Shown here: piece after piece, positions 14,815 through 22,183 of the stretch
Layout: every line of letters begins with the position of its first letter
Numbering within the stretch: the first letter of the stretch is position 1
Assembly: GCA_025964985.1 (NCBI GenBank)
Contig: JAOPXU010000193.1
Coordinates: forward strand, 1-32,803
Source of the DNA: Nocardioides sp.
GTDB taxonomy: Bacteria; Actinomycetota; Actinomycetes; Propionibacteriales; Nocardioidaceae
DNA length: 32,803 bases
Direction: 5' to 3'
Position numbers and translations under genes: made by a program
The notes under the pieces: generated by a model
What the model was told of the DNA's origin: nothing
What the model saw: only the letters and a program-made list of their open reading frames with translations
Databases searched by the model: none

Positions 14815-15435
14815 ATGAGCACCCCGACCCTCGCGACCACGCGCCCCACCACCCGCGACACGAGCGCCCTGCTGGCCCAGGCGGCCGGGATCGGCCTCGT
14901 GCTGGGCGTCGGTGACCTGCTGCTGATCCACCTGCTGCCCTACCCGCTGGCCGACCTGGCCAACTCCTCGGCGATGTGGGCGCTGGCGGCGTTCGTGCTC
15001 GGCCGGGTGCTGCGGGTGACGCCCGCGGTCTCGGCGGCCGCGGGGGCGGTGCTCCTCGTGGTGGCCGTCGAGTCCTACTACGTGGCCGCCGCCGTCGTCG
15101 ACCTCGCCTCGCTCGGCTCGCTGGTCACCTCCACCACGATCGCGTGGTGCGTGATGGCGGTGCTGGCCGGTGCGGCGTTCGGTGCCGCCGGCGCCTGGTC
15201 GCGCGAGGAGGGTGCCTGGCGCTCGGCCGGGGCCGTCGCGCTGGTCGCCGGGGTGCTGCTGGCCGAGGCCTGGCTGCGCCGCGGACTCACCGACACCTCG
15301 CTGCTCACCGCCGCGGTCGGCGTCGTCGTCCTGGTCAGTGCCTCGCGCGGCCCGGCCGAGGCGGCCCGGGCCGGCCTGCTCGTCCTGCCGCTCGCAGCCC
15401 TGTGCGTCGGCGGGTTCGCCGTCGCGGGGTTCTAA
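14815..15435 (+). CDS. Hypothetical integral membrane protein
   Basis: 206 residues with six likely membrane helices (about 22-42, 49-64, 68-93, 100-123, 134-150 and 158-203, the last region probably two). The N-terminus is Thr/Pro-rich and polar (MSTPTLATTRPTTRDTS). I do not recognise a family; it resembles small actinobacterial DUF-type membrane proteins. It has its own leaderless-type promoter and is followed by a perfect 8-bp inverted repeat, so it is probably transcribed alone. Confidence 0.75.
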   Translation: MSTPTLATTRPTTRDTSALLAQAAGIGLVLGVGDLLLIHLLPYPLADLANSSAMWALAAFVLGRVLRVTPAVSAAAGAVLLVVAVESYYVAAAVVDLASLGSLVTSTTIAWCVMAVLAGAAFGAAGAWSREEGAWRSAGAVALVAGVLLAEAWLRRGLTDTSLLTAAVGVVVLVSASRGPAEAARAGLLVLPLAALCVGGFAVAGF

Positions 15436-15436
15436 G

Positions 15437-15453
15437 CGGACGACAGTCGTCCG
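15437..15453. promoter_or_regulatory. Perfect inverted repeat: operator or hairpin
   Basis: CGGACGAC-A-GTCGTCCG has 8-bp perfect arms and a single central base. It starts 2 bp after a stop codon and ends 10 bp before the -10 box of the next gene. No T-tract follows and the loop would be too tight for a hairpin, so an operator for the DinB-GNAT unit is more likely than a terminator. Confidence 0.5.
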
Positions 15454-15463
15454 GGTGCCCGGC

Positions 15464-15469
15464 TAGCGT
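15464..15469 (+). promoter_or_regulatory. Leaderless-type -10 box (TAGCGT)
   Basis: TAGCGT is followed by 7 nt and the GTG at 15477. Confidence 0.58.
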
Positions 15470-15476
15470 CGCCCCG

Positions 15477-16019
15477 GTGACCACCGACGACGCACCCGGC
15501 CGCACCGACCCGCCGTACGCCGCCGACGAGGTGACGATGCTGCGCGGCTACCTCGACTACCAGCGCGCGACGTTCCGCTGGAAGACCAGCGGCCTGACGC
15601 AGGCCCAGCTGGGGACCGCGCACCCGCCGTCGACGCTGACGCTGGCCGGCCTGGTCAAGCACATGGCGCTGGTCGAGGACTGGTGGTTCGGCGTCACCCT
15701 GCGCGGTGCCACCGCCGTCGAGCCGTTCACCCACGTCGACTTCGACGCCGACCCCGAGTGGGAGTTCCGCACCGCGGTCGACGACACCCCCGAGCAGCTG
15801 CACGGCCTCCTCGCGTCCGTCGTGGCCGCCTGCGACGCCCACCTCGACGCCGCCGTCGCCGAGGGCGGGGCCGAGGCGGTCGCCGTACGACGCGACCGGC
15901 GCACGGACGAGGGCATCACCCTGCGCTGGATCCTGGTCCACATGGTCGAGGAGTACGCCCGCCACAACGGTCACGCCGACCTCATCCGCGAGGCCGTCGA
16001 CGGGACGACCGGCGAGTGA
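15477..16019 (+). CDS. DinB-like (DUF664) protein
   Basis: 180 residues with the four-helix-bundle pattern of DinB/DUF664: YLDYQRATFRWKTSGLTQAQL, LAGLVKHMALVEDWWFG, a middle helix, and LRWILVHMVEEYARHNGHADLIRE. Histidines in the second and last helices match the metal triad of the family, whose members include thiol-dependent (mycothiol) transferases, though most are of unknown function. The start at GTG 15477 is supported by the -10 box 7 nt upstream. The GNAT gene overlaps the stop by 4 bp, so both are one unit. Confidence 0.85.
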   Translation: MTTDDAPGRTDPPYAADEVTMLRGYLDYQRATFRWKTSGLTQAQLGTAHPPSTLTLAGLVKHMALVEDWWFGVTLRGATAVEPFTHVDFDADPEWEFRTAVDDTPEQLHGLLASVVAACDAHLDAAVAEGGAEAVAVRRDRRTDEGITLRWILVHMVEEYARHNGHADLIREAVDGTTGE

Positions 16020-16519
16020 GCACTGCTCTCGCGATCCGGCCGATGACCGACGCCGACTGGCCCGCGGTCTTCGCGTTCTGGCACGAGACGGTCGAGGCGG
16101 GGGAGTCCTACGCCTTCCCGCTCGGCCTGGGCAGCGACGAGGCCCGCGGCTGGTGGGACGAGCGGCCGCCCGGCGCCACCGTGGTCCTCGAGGAGGACGG
16201 CGTCGTCCTCGGCAGCGCCAAGATGGGTCCCAACCGCCCCGGTCGCGGCAGCCACGTCGGCACCGCGTCATTCATGGTCGCGCCGGCGGCGCGCGGCCGC
16301 GGCGTCGGGCGCCGGCTCGGCGAGCACGTCGTGCGCTGGCACCGCGAGCAGGGCTACGCCGCCATCCAGTTCAACGCGGTGGTCGAGACCAACACCGCCG
16401 CCGTTCGGCTGTGGCGCAGCCTCGGGTTCGAGGTCGTCGGCACGGTGCCGGAGGCCTTCGACTCAGCGGCGCACGGCCGCGTCGGGCTGCACGTGATGCA
16501 CCTGCGGCTCGAGCGCTAG
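16016..16519 (+). CDS. GNAT-family N-acetyltransferase
   Basis: 167 residues. The GTG at 16016 overlaps the DinB-like stop (GTGA) and gives the usual N-terminal strand ALAIRPMTDADWPAV. The acetyl-CoA pyrophosphate loop is AARGRGVGRRLGEHV (motif A), followed by AVVETNTAAVRLWRSLGFEVVG (motif B), both standard for GNAT enzymes of the phosphinothricin/protein acetyltransferase type. Substrate unknown. The TAG stop shares the palindrome CTAG with the stop of the convergent ABC1 gene, so the genes overlap by exactly 4 bp. Confidence 0.9.
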   Translation: MSTALAIRPMTDADWPAVFAFWHETVEAGESYAFPLGLGSDEARGWWDERPPGATVVLEEDGVVLGSAKMGPNRPGRGSHVGTASFMVAPAARGRGVGRRLGEHVVRWHREQGYAAIQFNAVVETNTAAVRLWRSLGFEVVGTVPEAFDSAAHGRVGLHVMHLRLER

Positions 16520-17850
16520 GACGCGGCGAAGCCCGGGAGGTACTCGTCGAGGATCGCCCGGAACGGCACGTCGGCCTCGAGCTGGCTGAGTACGCCGATC
16601 CCACCGATCCAGGTGCGGTGGATGAGCATGTAGGACGGCGGCAGGTTGATCTTGACCGCGATCGTGTACGAGGGCGCGCGCGGGTTGTTGATGCGCTCGA
16701 ACTGCTCGCGCATCCAGGCCCGGTTGAACTGGAAGCGCACCGCCATCGTGGGCTCGACGAACGGCGCGAGGTAGTCGACGAGCAGCTGCGGGTCGAGCTT
16801 GACCTTGTCGCGGATGAAGCCCTCGGCGCGCAGGCCCTCGAGCACCTGGTCGCCGTCGCCCGTGGCGCACACCCGCATCAGGTGGCCGATGGACTCGGGC
16901 AGCTTGCCCTCGGGCAGGCGCGCCACCGCACCGAAGTCGAGGACGCCGAGGCGGCCGGGGGTGCCGTCCTCGTTGGGGATGATGCGGAAGTTGCCGGGGT
17001 GCGGGTCGGCGTGGAGCATGCCGGTGCGCGCCGGGCCGGAGAACAGGAACCGGACCAGCAGCTCGCCGTAGTGGTTGCGCTCCTCGACGGTGCCGTCGCG
17101 GATGATCGCGGCCAGCGACGAGGTGGAGTCCATCCACTCGGTGACGATCACGGCGCCACCCACTGCGACCACGCCGGGCACGACGATCTCGGGGTCGTCG
17201 GCGAAGGCCTCGTGGAAGGCGCGCTGGCCGTCGGCCTCGAGCTCGTAGTCGAGCTCGTCCTCCGCGCGGGCACGGACCTCCTCGATCAGCGGCTTGATGT
17301 CGAGGCCGGGGAACAGCGGGCCGATGGTGCGGGCCACCCGGGCGAGCTGCTTGAGGTCGGCGCGCAGGGCGTCGCCGGCGCCGGGGTACTGCACCTTGAC
17401 CGCCACCTCGCGGCCGTCGTGCCAGCGCCCACGGTGGACCTGCCCGATCGAGGCGGAGGCGGTCGGGCCGCCGTCGAGCCAGACCAGGCGCTCGGCCCAG
17501 TCGGGCCCCAGGTCGCGGGCCAGCGTCTCGCGGACGGTCTGCGTCGGCATGGGCGGCGCGGAGTCCTGCAGCTTGGTCAGCTGCTCGCGGTAGGGGGCGG
17601 CGGCCTCCTCGGGCAGCGCGGCCTCGAAGATCGACAAGAGCTGGCCGAACTTCATCGCCCCGCCCTTGAGCTCGCCCAGCGTGCGGAACAGCTGCTCGGC
17701 CGTGCGCTGCTGGATGTCGCTCATCACCGCCTCGGCGGGAGCACCACCGATCCGGCGTCCGAACCCGACGGTCTTGCGGCCGGCGTAGCCCAGCGGCAGC
17801 GCGGCCAGCCGGGCCGTGCGGGCGGCTGCCTTGCGAGGGAGTTCGGCCAT
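16516..17850 (-). CDS. ABC1/UbiB (AarF)-family atypical kinase
   Basis: 444 residues with all ABC1 hallmarks in order: the KxGQ motif (GGAMKFGQLLS), the Ala-rich nucleotide loop (TASASIGQVHRG), the VAVK lysine (EVAVKVQYPG), ExD (EDELDYE), the catalytic loop HADPHPGNF and DFG (LDFGAVAR). UbiB/COQ8 relatives are ATPases or kinases linked to quinone and isoprenoid lipid handling; actinobacteria use menaquinone, so the substrate is open. No membrane helices at the C-terminus are obvious. The ATG has a GGAG 3-6 nt upstream. The HtrA-like gene lies 87 bp upstream on the same strand. Confidence 0.93.
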   Translation of the reverse strand: MAELPRKAAARTARLAALPLGYAGRKTVGFGRRIGGAPAEAVMSDIQQRTAEQLFRTLGELKGGAMKFGQLLSIFEAALPEEAAAPYREQLTKLQDSAPPMPTQTVRETLARDLGPDWAERLVWLDGGPTASASIGQVHRGRWHDGREVAVKVQYPGAGDALRADLKQLARVARTIGPLFPGLDIKPLIEEVRARAEDELDYELEADGQRAFHEAFADDPEIVVPGVVAVGGAVIVTEWMDSTSSLAAIIRDGTVEERNHYGELLVRFLFSGPARTGMLHADPHPGNFRIIPNEDGTPGRLGVLDFGAVARLPEGKLPESIGHLMRVCATGDGDQVLEGLRAEGFIRDKVKLDPQLLVDYLAPFVEPTMAVRFQFNRAWMREQFERINNPRAPSYTIAVKINLPPSYMLIHRTWIGGIGVLSQLEADVPFRAILDEYLPGFAAS

Positions 17851-17937
17851 GGCTCCAGTCTCTCAGTCCGTACCGAACGGCGTGCCACCCCACCGGTGCC
17901 CGCCCGGGCGGATCCGGCCCGCGCGGCCGCCACGGGC

Positions 17938-19110
17938 TCAGTCGGGGCGGACGCCGAAGACGACCGTGACCTCCTCGGTACCGCCACCCTCCTCGACCAC
18001 CCCGAGCAGCACCTCGGTACCGGGCTCACGCTCACGCACCTGCGCGACCAGCGAGAGCGCGTCGGGCACCGCCTCGCCGTCCACCTCCGTGATCGCGTCG
18101 CCCGCCCGCAGGCCCGCGCGGCCGGCCGGGGTGCCTGGCGCCACCTCGACGATGCCCGCCGCCTGGCGGCGTACGCCGTCGACCTCGACGACCGCGTCCT
18201 GCGGGGTCACACCGAGGTAGGAGTGCTGCACCCGGCCGTCCTCGATGAGCGCCTGGGCGACCCAGCCGGCCTCGGCCACGGGGATGGCGAAGCCGAGCCC
18301 GATGCTGCCGGTCTGGTTACCGTCGCTGCCGCCCACCGTGGCGATGGAGGAGTTGACGCCGACCAGCCGGCCCTCGGCGTCGACCAGGGCGCCGCCGGAG
18401 TTGCCGGGGTTGACCGCGGCGTCGGTCTGGATGGCGTTGGTGACGACCGGCGTCGGGGCCAGCCCGCCCTCGGCGGTCGACTCGGCGGCGGTCGTCACCG
18501 GGCGGTCGAGCGCGCTGACGATGCCGACCGTCGAGGTGTTGGACAGCCCCAGCGGATTGCCGAGCGCCATGACCGGCTGGCCGACGCGCAGCGACGTGGA
18601 GTCACCGAGCTCGATGGGGGAGACCGCCGGCGGCGGGTCGAGGGACAACACGGCCAGGTCGGTCGCGGGATCGCTGCCGACGAGCTCGGCCTCGAGGACG
18701 GTCGCGTCGGTGAGCACGACCTGCAGCGACCCGCCGCTGCCGGCGTCGGCGACCACGTGGGCGTTGGTCAGGACGTGGCCTTCCTCGTCGATGACCACGC
18801 CCGAGCCCTGGGCGCTGCCGGCCGGACCCTCGACGAGGATGCTGACCACGCTGGCGCTCGCCTCTTCCGCGACCGAGGTCCAGTCGACGGCCGTCCCGGC
18901 CGAGCCCAAGGTCGAGGTGGAGTCCGTCGAGCCGGACGACGACGACGAACTGCCCTGGTCGGCGGCCGCCGTCGGTGTCTGCTCGGCCGGGGTCTGCGAC
19001 ATCCCGCTCTCGGTGGAGCAGGCCGTCACCCCCAGCCCGAGGACGACGACCGTTGCCGCCGTCCCCCTTCGCGCCGCCCGTCCTCTGGTCCGCCAGCCCT
19101 GTGCTCGCAC
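17938..19110 (-). CDS. HtrA/DegP-type trypsin-like serine protease with PDZ domain, lipoprotein
   Basis: 390 residues from the GTG at 19110. Order: signal peptide with arginine-rich start (RGRAARRG), hydrophobic core and lipobox GVTAC (Cys31); Ser/Thr-rich linker (about 32-75) with a six-serine run; protease domain with triad H118 (LTNAHVVAD), D151 (ATDLAVLSL) and S238 (NPGNSGGAL); and a C-terminal PDZ domain (about 295-385). It should degrade or chaperone misfolded envelope proteins outside the membrane. The frame stays open upstream to 19476, but those residues look non-coding. An ATG at 19194 is the main alternative; I prefer 19110 because it puts a normal-length signal peptide at the start. 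Confidence 0.88.
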   Translation of the reverse strand: MRAQGWRTRGRAARRGTAATVVVLGLGVTACSTESGMSQTPAEQTPTAAADQGSSSSSSGSTDSTSTLGSAGTAVDWTSVAEEASASVVSILVEGPAGSAQGSGVVIDEEGHVLTNAHVVADAGSGGSLQVVLTDATVLEAELVGSDPATDLAVLSLDPPPAVSPIELGDSTSLRVGQPVMALGNPLGLSNTSTVGIVSALDRPVTTAAESTAEGGLAPTPVVTNAIQTDAAVNPGNSGGALVDAEGRLVGVNSSIATVGGSDGNQTGSIGLGFAIPVAEAGWVAQALIEDGRVQHSYLGVTPQDAVVEVDGVRRQAAGIVEVAPGTPAGRAGLRAGDAITEVDGEAVPDALSLVAQVREREPGTEVLLGVVEEGGGTEEVTVVFGVRPD

Positions 19111-19474
19111 GTGCCTGTCCTGTCCCGACTCGCGGTGCCGGGGTCCTGCTCCCTCGGCGCCTGCGGGCCGGTGCCCAACCGCCGCACGCTGCATGCGGCC
19201 TAGCCAGGGCGCGGTTACCGCGGCAGGGGGCTGAGAACTCTGGTCCGCCCGCACAGCTGACGGTCCAAGTGCGTCAGAAGGCTTTCCTGGCCCAACATCG
19301 TCGATGCTGAGCGGACTTGCCCCATCACTTCTGCGGATCAGACCGACGATCACTCGCGCGCCGTCGGCTGCGTGGCCGGACGGAGCCCGCTGCCGACCAA
19401 TTCCGAAGAGGGAGGCTGCTGTCGTATTCCTACTTCGCCGATCTGCGCCACCGAGCCGACCTAGGATCCGTCGC
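19111..19474. other. Divergent intergenic region, about 364 bp, no gene recognised
   Basis: Lies between the starts of the HtrA-like gene (minus) and the DUF2510 gene (plus). The plus gene's -10 box is at 19462. From about 19230 on the sequence is visibly less GC-biased than the rest of the window, with segments such as 19296-19340 rich in A and T. I see no coding sequence or strong repeat. The minus-strand promoter was not identified. Confidence 0.55.
19462..19467 (+). promoter_or_regulatory. Leaderless-type -10 box (TAGGAT)
   Basis: TAGGAT is followed by 7 nt and the ATG at 19475. Confidence 0.6.
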
Positions 19475-20287
19475 ATGAACAGTCAGCAGGCCGCGCCGGG
19501 GTGGTACCCCGTCGATGGAGGGCAGCGCTACTGGGACGGTGCGGCCTGGACCGAGCAGTTCCAGCCTTTCTCCGCCCCCGGGCCCTCCTCCTCCACCGTC
19601 CGGCGCGCCGCAAGTCGGTTCACGTCCAACGAGATGGAGGTCCCTGAGGGGACGATCTGGTCCGCAGTCGGCAAGGGTGTCGGTGGCATGACAACGGGTC
19701 GATACCGGATGGACGCGGAGTACCTGCACTTCGAGAAGGGCACGCTGAGGACTGCTGCCCAACAGGTGCACATGGGCGATGTCTACAACGTCGATGTGAA
19801 GCAGTCCATGACGCAGAAGGCACGCGGTGTCTACACGGTGACCGTGCACAGACACGGCGGGCCACCTGTGCTCCTGGAGGACGTCCCGGACGGGCCTGGC
19901 GTTCAACGCACGGTCACCGACACCTTCCGCAAGGCGTACCTGACCCGACAGCACCGGCAGATCCAGATCGATGGTGCGCGGCACCAGGCGACCAACACGA
20001 CACGCCAGGAGATCGCTTACGGGGGAATGCCGCCTGGCGGATTCGCGCCGTCTGCACCTGCTCCGGGAATGCCCATGGGAGTCGTCCCGGCGGCGGGCCT
20101 GCCGCCGGTTGCCCAGCCATCTGCACTCGCCCCGGCCCACAACTCCGCTGAGGTCATCGACGCCGAGGTGGTCGCGTCGCCTGACCCGATAGCGCAGCTC
20201 AAGGAACTCGGTGCGCTCCGCGACGCGGGCATCCTGACGGAGGACGAGTTCTCGGCGAAGAAGGCCGACATCCTGAGTCGCATCTAG
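19475..20287 (+). CDS. DUF2510 - (PH-like) - SHOCT domain protein
   Basis: 270 residues. Residues 8-31 are a DUF2510 motif (PGWYPVDGGQRYWDGAAWTE). Residues about 48-170 form a beta-rich domain that resembles bacterial PH folds (YRMDAEYLHFEKG, then HMGDVYNVDVKQS). A Pro/Ala/Met-rich linker follows, and the C-terminus (about 236-270) is a SHOCT helix pair (DPIAQLKELGALRDAGILTE). SHOCT is an oligomerisation module found at protein ends; function unknown. Codon use stands out: many AGT, GAT, GGA, CCT and TCT codons that neighbours avoid, suggesting later acquisition. Start supported by the TAGGAT box 7 nt upstream. Confidence 0.87.
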   Translation: MNSQQAAPGWYPVDGGQRYWDGAAWTEQFQPFSAPGPSSSTVRRAASRFTSNEMEVPEGTIWSAVGKGVGGMTTGRYRMDAEYLHFEKGTLRTAAQQVHMGDVYNVDVKQSMTQKARGVYTVTVHRHGGPPVLLEDVPDGPGVQRTVTDTFRKAYLTRQHRQIQIDGARHQATNTTRQEIAYGGMPPGGFAPSAPAPGMPMGVVPAAGLPPVAQPSALAPAHNSAEVIDAEVVASPDPIAQLKELGALRDAGILTEDEFSAKKADILSRI

Positions 20288-20318
20288 ATGGTGCGCCCTG
20301 CCGCCAGGGTTCGCGAGG

Positions 20319-21302
20319 TCAGCCGCGCCGGCCGACCACCGGGTTGAGGTCGGAGACAGCGAGGCCGCCCGGCTCGACGCCGGGCAGGAACTCGCGCCAC
20401 GTGCCGCTGATCAACGTCGGCGACGTCACGACCCGGGCGCCGTCGGCGAAGTAGGTGGTGGCCAGGGCCCGCCGGGGCTGGGTGGTCAGGTTGGGGCCGG
20501 CGGTGTGGAAGCACAGCGCGGAGTGGAACGACACCTCGCCCACCGCGAAGGGCCCGGCCTCGACCTCGACCCCGCGCTCGGTGAGGCGCTCGGCGACTGC
20601 GACGTCGTAGGTGGTGCCGACCTTGTCGAACTCGAGGTCGTCGAGCTCGTCGAGCACCCGCACCCCGCGGGCGAAGGACAGGGGACCCATCCGGCCGGGG
20701 ATCGCCGACATCGGCATCCACGCGGTCACGGCCTGGGTGGTCTGCAGCGGGAAGTGCTCGGCGTCGTGGTGCCACGGCGTGCGCCCGCAGCCGGGCTCCT
20801 TGGACAGGGCGTTGTCGTGGTAGATCCGCACGCCCGGCTCGCCCAGCAGTGCGGCGGCCAGCCCGCCGATCCGCGGGGACAGCGCGACCTCGCGCATCAG
20901 CTCGTCGTGGAGCCACATCTGCTCGAGCGCGGTGAACCGGCCGGCGACGTCGGACCCGTGCTCGGCGACCAGCAGGTCCTCGAGCCGGCCGGCGAGGCGG
21001 CGTACGACGGCGGGGGAGAGGACGCCGGGCAGCTTGACGAAGGCGTCGCGGGCGAAGGACTCGACCGCGGCCGGGTCGAGGTCGTAGGGCTCGGCCAGCT
21101 CGCGGGCGAGCTGCTCGTCCGAGGCCGGCTCGACGTCGGGGAGTCCGGGGCCCTCGACGAGGTCGACGGGGGCGGCGTCGTTGGCGGCGAGGGTGACGTA
21201 CCAGTCCCACCAGTCCTGGTCGTCGCCCGCCCAGTCCTGGTCGAGGCCGCCGGTGCGGTTGGCCGCGGGCAGGAGCGGGTTCTCGGGGTTGGTCAGAGCC
21301 AC
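20319..21302 (-). CDS. Phytanoyl-CoA dioxygenase-family Fe(II)/2-oxoglutarate enzyme
   Basis: 327 residues with the PhyH fold. The iron facial triad is visible as H178-x-D180 (TPWHHDAEHFPL) and H266 (CFHTAGPN), and a downstream Arg in QPRRALATTYF fits the 2-oxoglutarate ligand. The family hydroxylates small molecules such as phytanoyl-CoA, ectoine and many natural products. The start is taken as GTG 21302, overlapping the methyltransferase stop by 10 bp; the frame is open further up but there it only shadows the methyltransferase. The N-terminal ~60 residues (Trp/Asp-rich DQDWAGDDQDWWDWYV) are unusual. Co-translation with the methyltransferase suggests a shared small-molecule pathway; substrate unknown. 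Confidence 0.85.
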   Translation of the reverse strand: MALTNPENPLLPAANRTGGLDQDWAGDDQDWWDWYVTLAANDAAPVDLVEGPGLPDVEPASDEQLARELAEPYDLDPAAVESFARDAFVKLPGVLSPAVVRRLAGRLEDLLVAEHGSDVAGRFTALEQMWLHDELMREVALSPRIGGLAAALLGEPGVRIYHDNALSKEPGCGRTPWHHDAEHFPLQTTQAVTAWMPMSAIPGRMGPLSFARGVRVLDELDDLEFDKVGTTYDVAVAERLTERGVEVEAGPFAVGEVSFHSALCFHTAGPNLTTQPRRALATTYFADGARVVTSPTLISGTWREFLPGVEPGGLAVSDLNPVVGRRG

Positions 21303-22111
21303 AGCAGGGCCGCCTCGTGGGAGAAGGTGTAGGAGCCGCTCGCGTCGCGGCAGGAGGCGAGGTAGTCGCCGAGGACGGGAGCCGCCTCCATCTCCTCCAA
21401 CGACACCGCGTCGTCGAACGCGCAGCGCTGCAGGAACCCCTCGACCACGGCGCGGTCGGACGTTCCGGTGCTGTAGCTGACCCGCTGCTCGCGCACGTCG
21501 GCGCCGGCGCGCACGAGTGCGTCGCGCACCTGCTCGGCCGACGTGTACGGCGTCGCCTCGCGCACGCCGGCGCGGAAGGCGTCGTAGAAGGCCAGGTAGT
21601 GCGAGGTCGAGGTGGCCTGCGCGACCAGGCCGAGCCCACCGGGGGCCAGCGCGGCGACGAACCGCTCGGCCGCGGCGTCGAGCTCGGCGGGCGGCAGGGC
21701 GTAGAGGGCGTGGGTGGCCCACACGACGTCGTAGCCGTCGCGCTCGTCGGGCAGGTCCTGCAGCGTCATCACGAGGTCGTGGCGGGCCACGAACGGCGGG
21801 GCGAGGACGCCGCGGGCCTCGGCGACCGAGAACGCCGAGGGGTCGAGCAGGTCGTAGGCGAGGTCGGGCAGGGCGGCCGCGTCGAGGCCGGCGTGACGCA
21901 GCAGCGCGGTGGGGAACTTTCCGCTGCCGCACGCGACGTCGAGCAGCGACCAGCCCTCGTGGGCGTGCTGGGTCAGCAGGGCCGGCCAGTCGGCGGCCAG
22001 GGCGAGCTGGCGGTAGTCCTCGGTGGCGAGGGCGTAGAACGCCTCCATGCCGGTGCGCCCGGCCTCGCTCCAGTGCGCCAGGCTGCGCTCGGCGGTGTCT
22101 CCGGTCGTCAC
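21293..22111 (-). CDS. Class I SAM-dependent methyltransferase
   Basis: 272 residues. Motif I is LLDVACGSGKF (D58-G64 region), followed by DLAYDLLDPS and the motif-IV-like YDVVWATHALYALPP; the second half has VAALAPGGLGLVAQATS, the usual post-motif strand. The N-terminal 50 residues are helical. The GTG start lies 72 bp from the divergent second methyltransferase. The stop overlaps the dioxygenase start. No substrate can be assigned; small-molecule methylation is more likely than nucleic acid because no target-recognition domain is present. Confidence 0.87.
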   Translation of the reverse strand: MTTGDTAERSLAHWSEAGRTGMEAFYALATEDYRQLALAADWPALLTQHAHEGWSLLDVACGSGKFPTALLRHAGLDAAALPDLAYDLLDPSAFSVAEARGVLAPPFVARHDLVMTLQDLPDERDGYDVVWATHALYALPPAELDAAAERFVAALAPGGLGLVAQATSTSHYLAFYDAFRAGVREATPYTSAEQVRDALVRAGADVREQRVSYSTGTSDRAVVEGFLQRCAFDDAVSLEEMEAAPVLGDYLASCRDASGSYTFSHEAALLWL

Positions 22112-22183
22112 GACGGCTGCTCCCTAGGTCGGAATCACCCCTTCGGGCGGGGCGGGGCGCCCGTGCCTGGTTGACTCCCGTCA

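Noticed and set aside
15706-19203. 1165-codon open frame on the plus strand across the GNAT, ABC1 and HtrA genes
   Set aside because: It is antisense or out of frame to three well-supported genes, has low-complexity Arg/Asp/Val-rich composition, and matches no family; long spurious frames are normal at this GC content.
19111-19476. Longer HtrA-like protein starting at 19476 or 19194
   Set aside because: The extra residues have no signal-peptide or domain character and would bury the signal sequence about 28 or 122 residues inside the protein. 19194 cannot be fully excluded.
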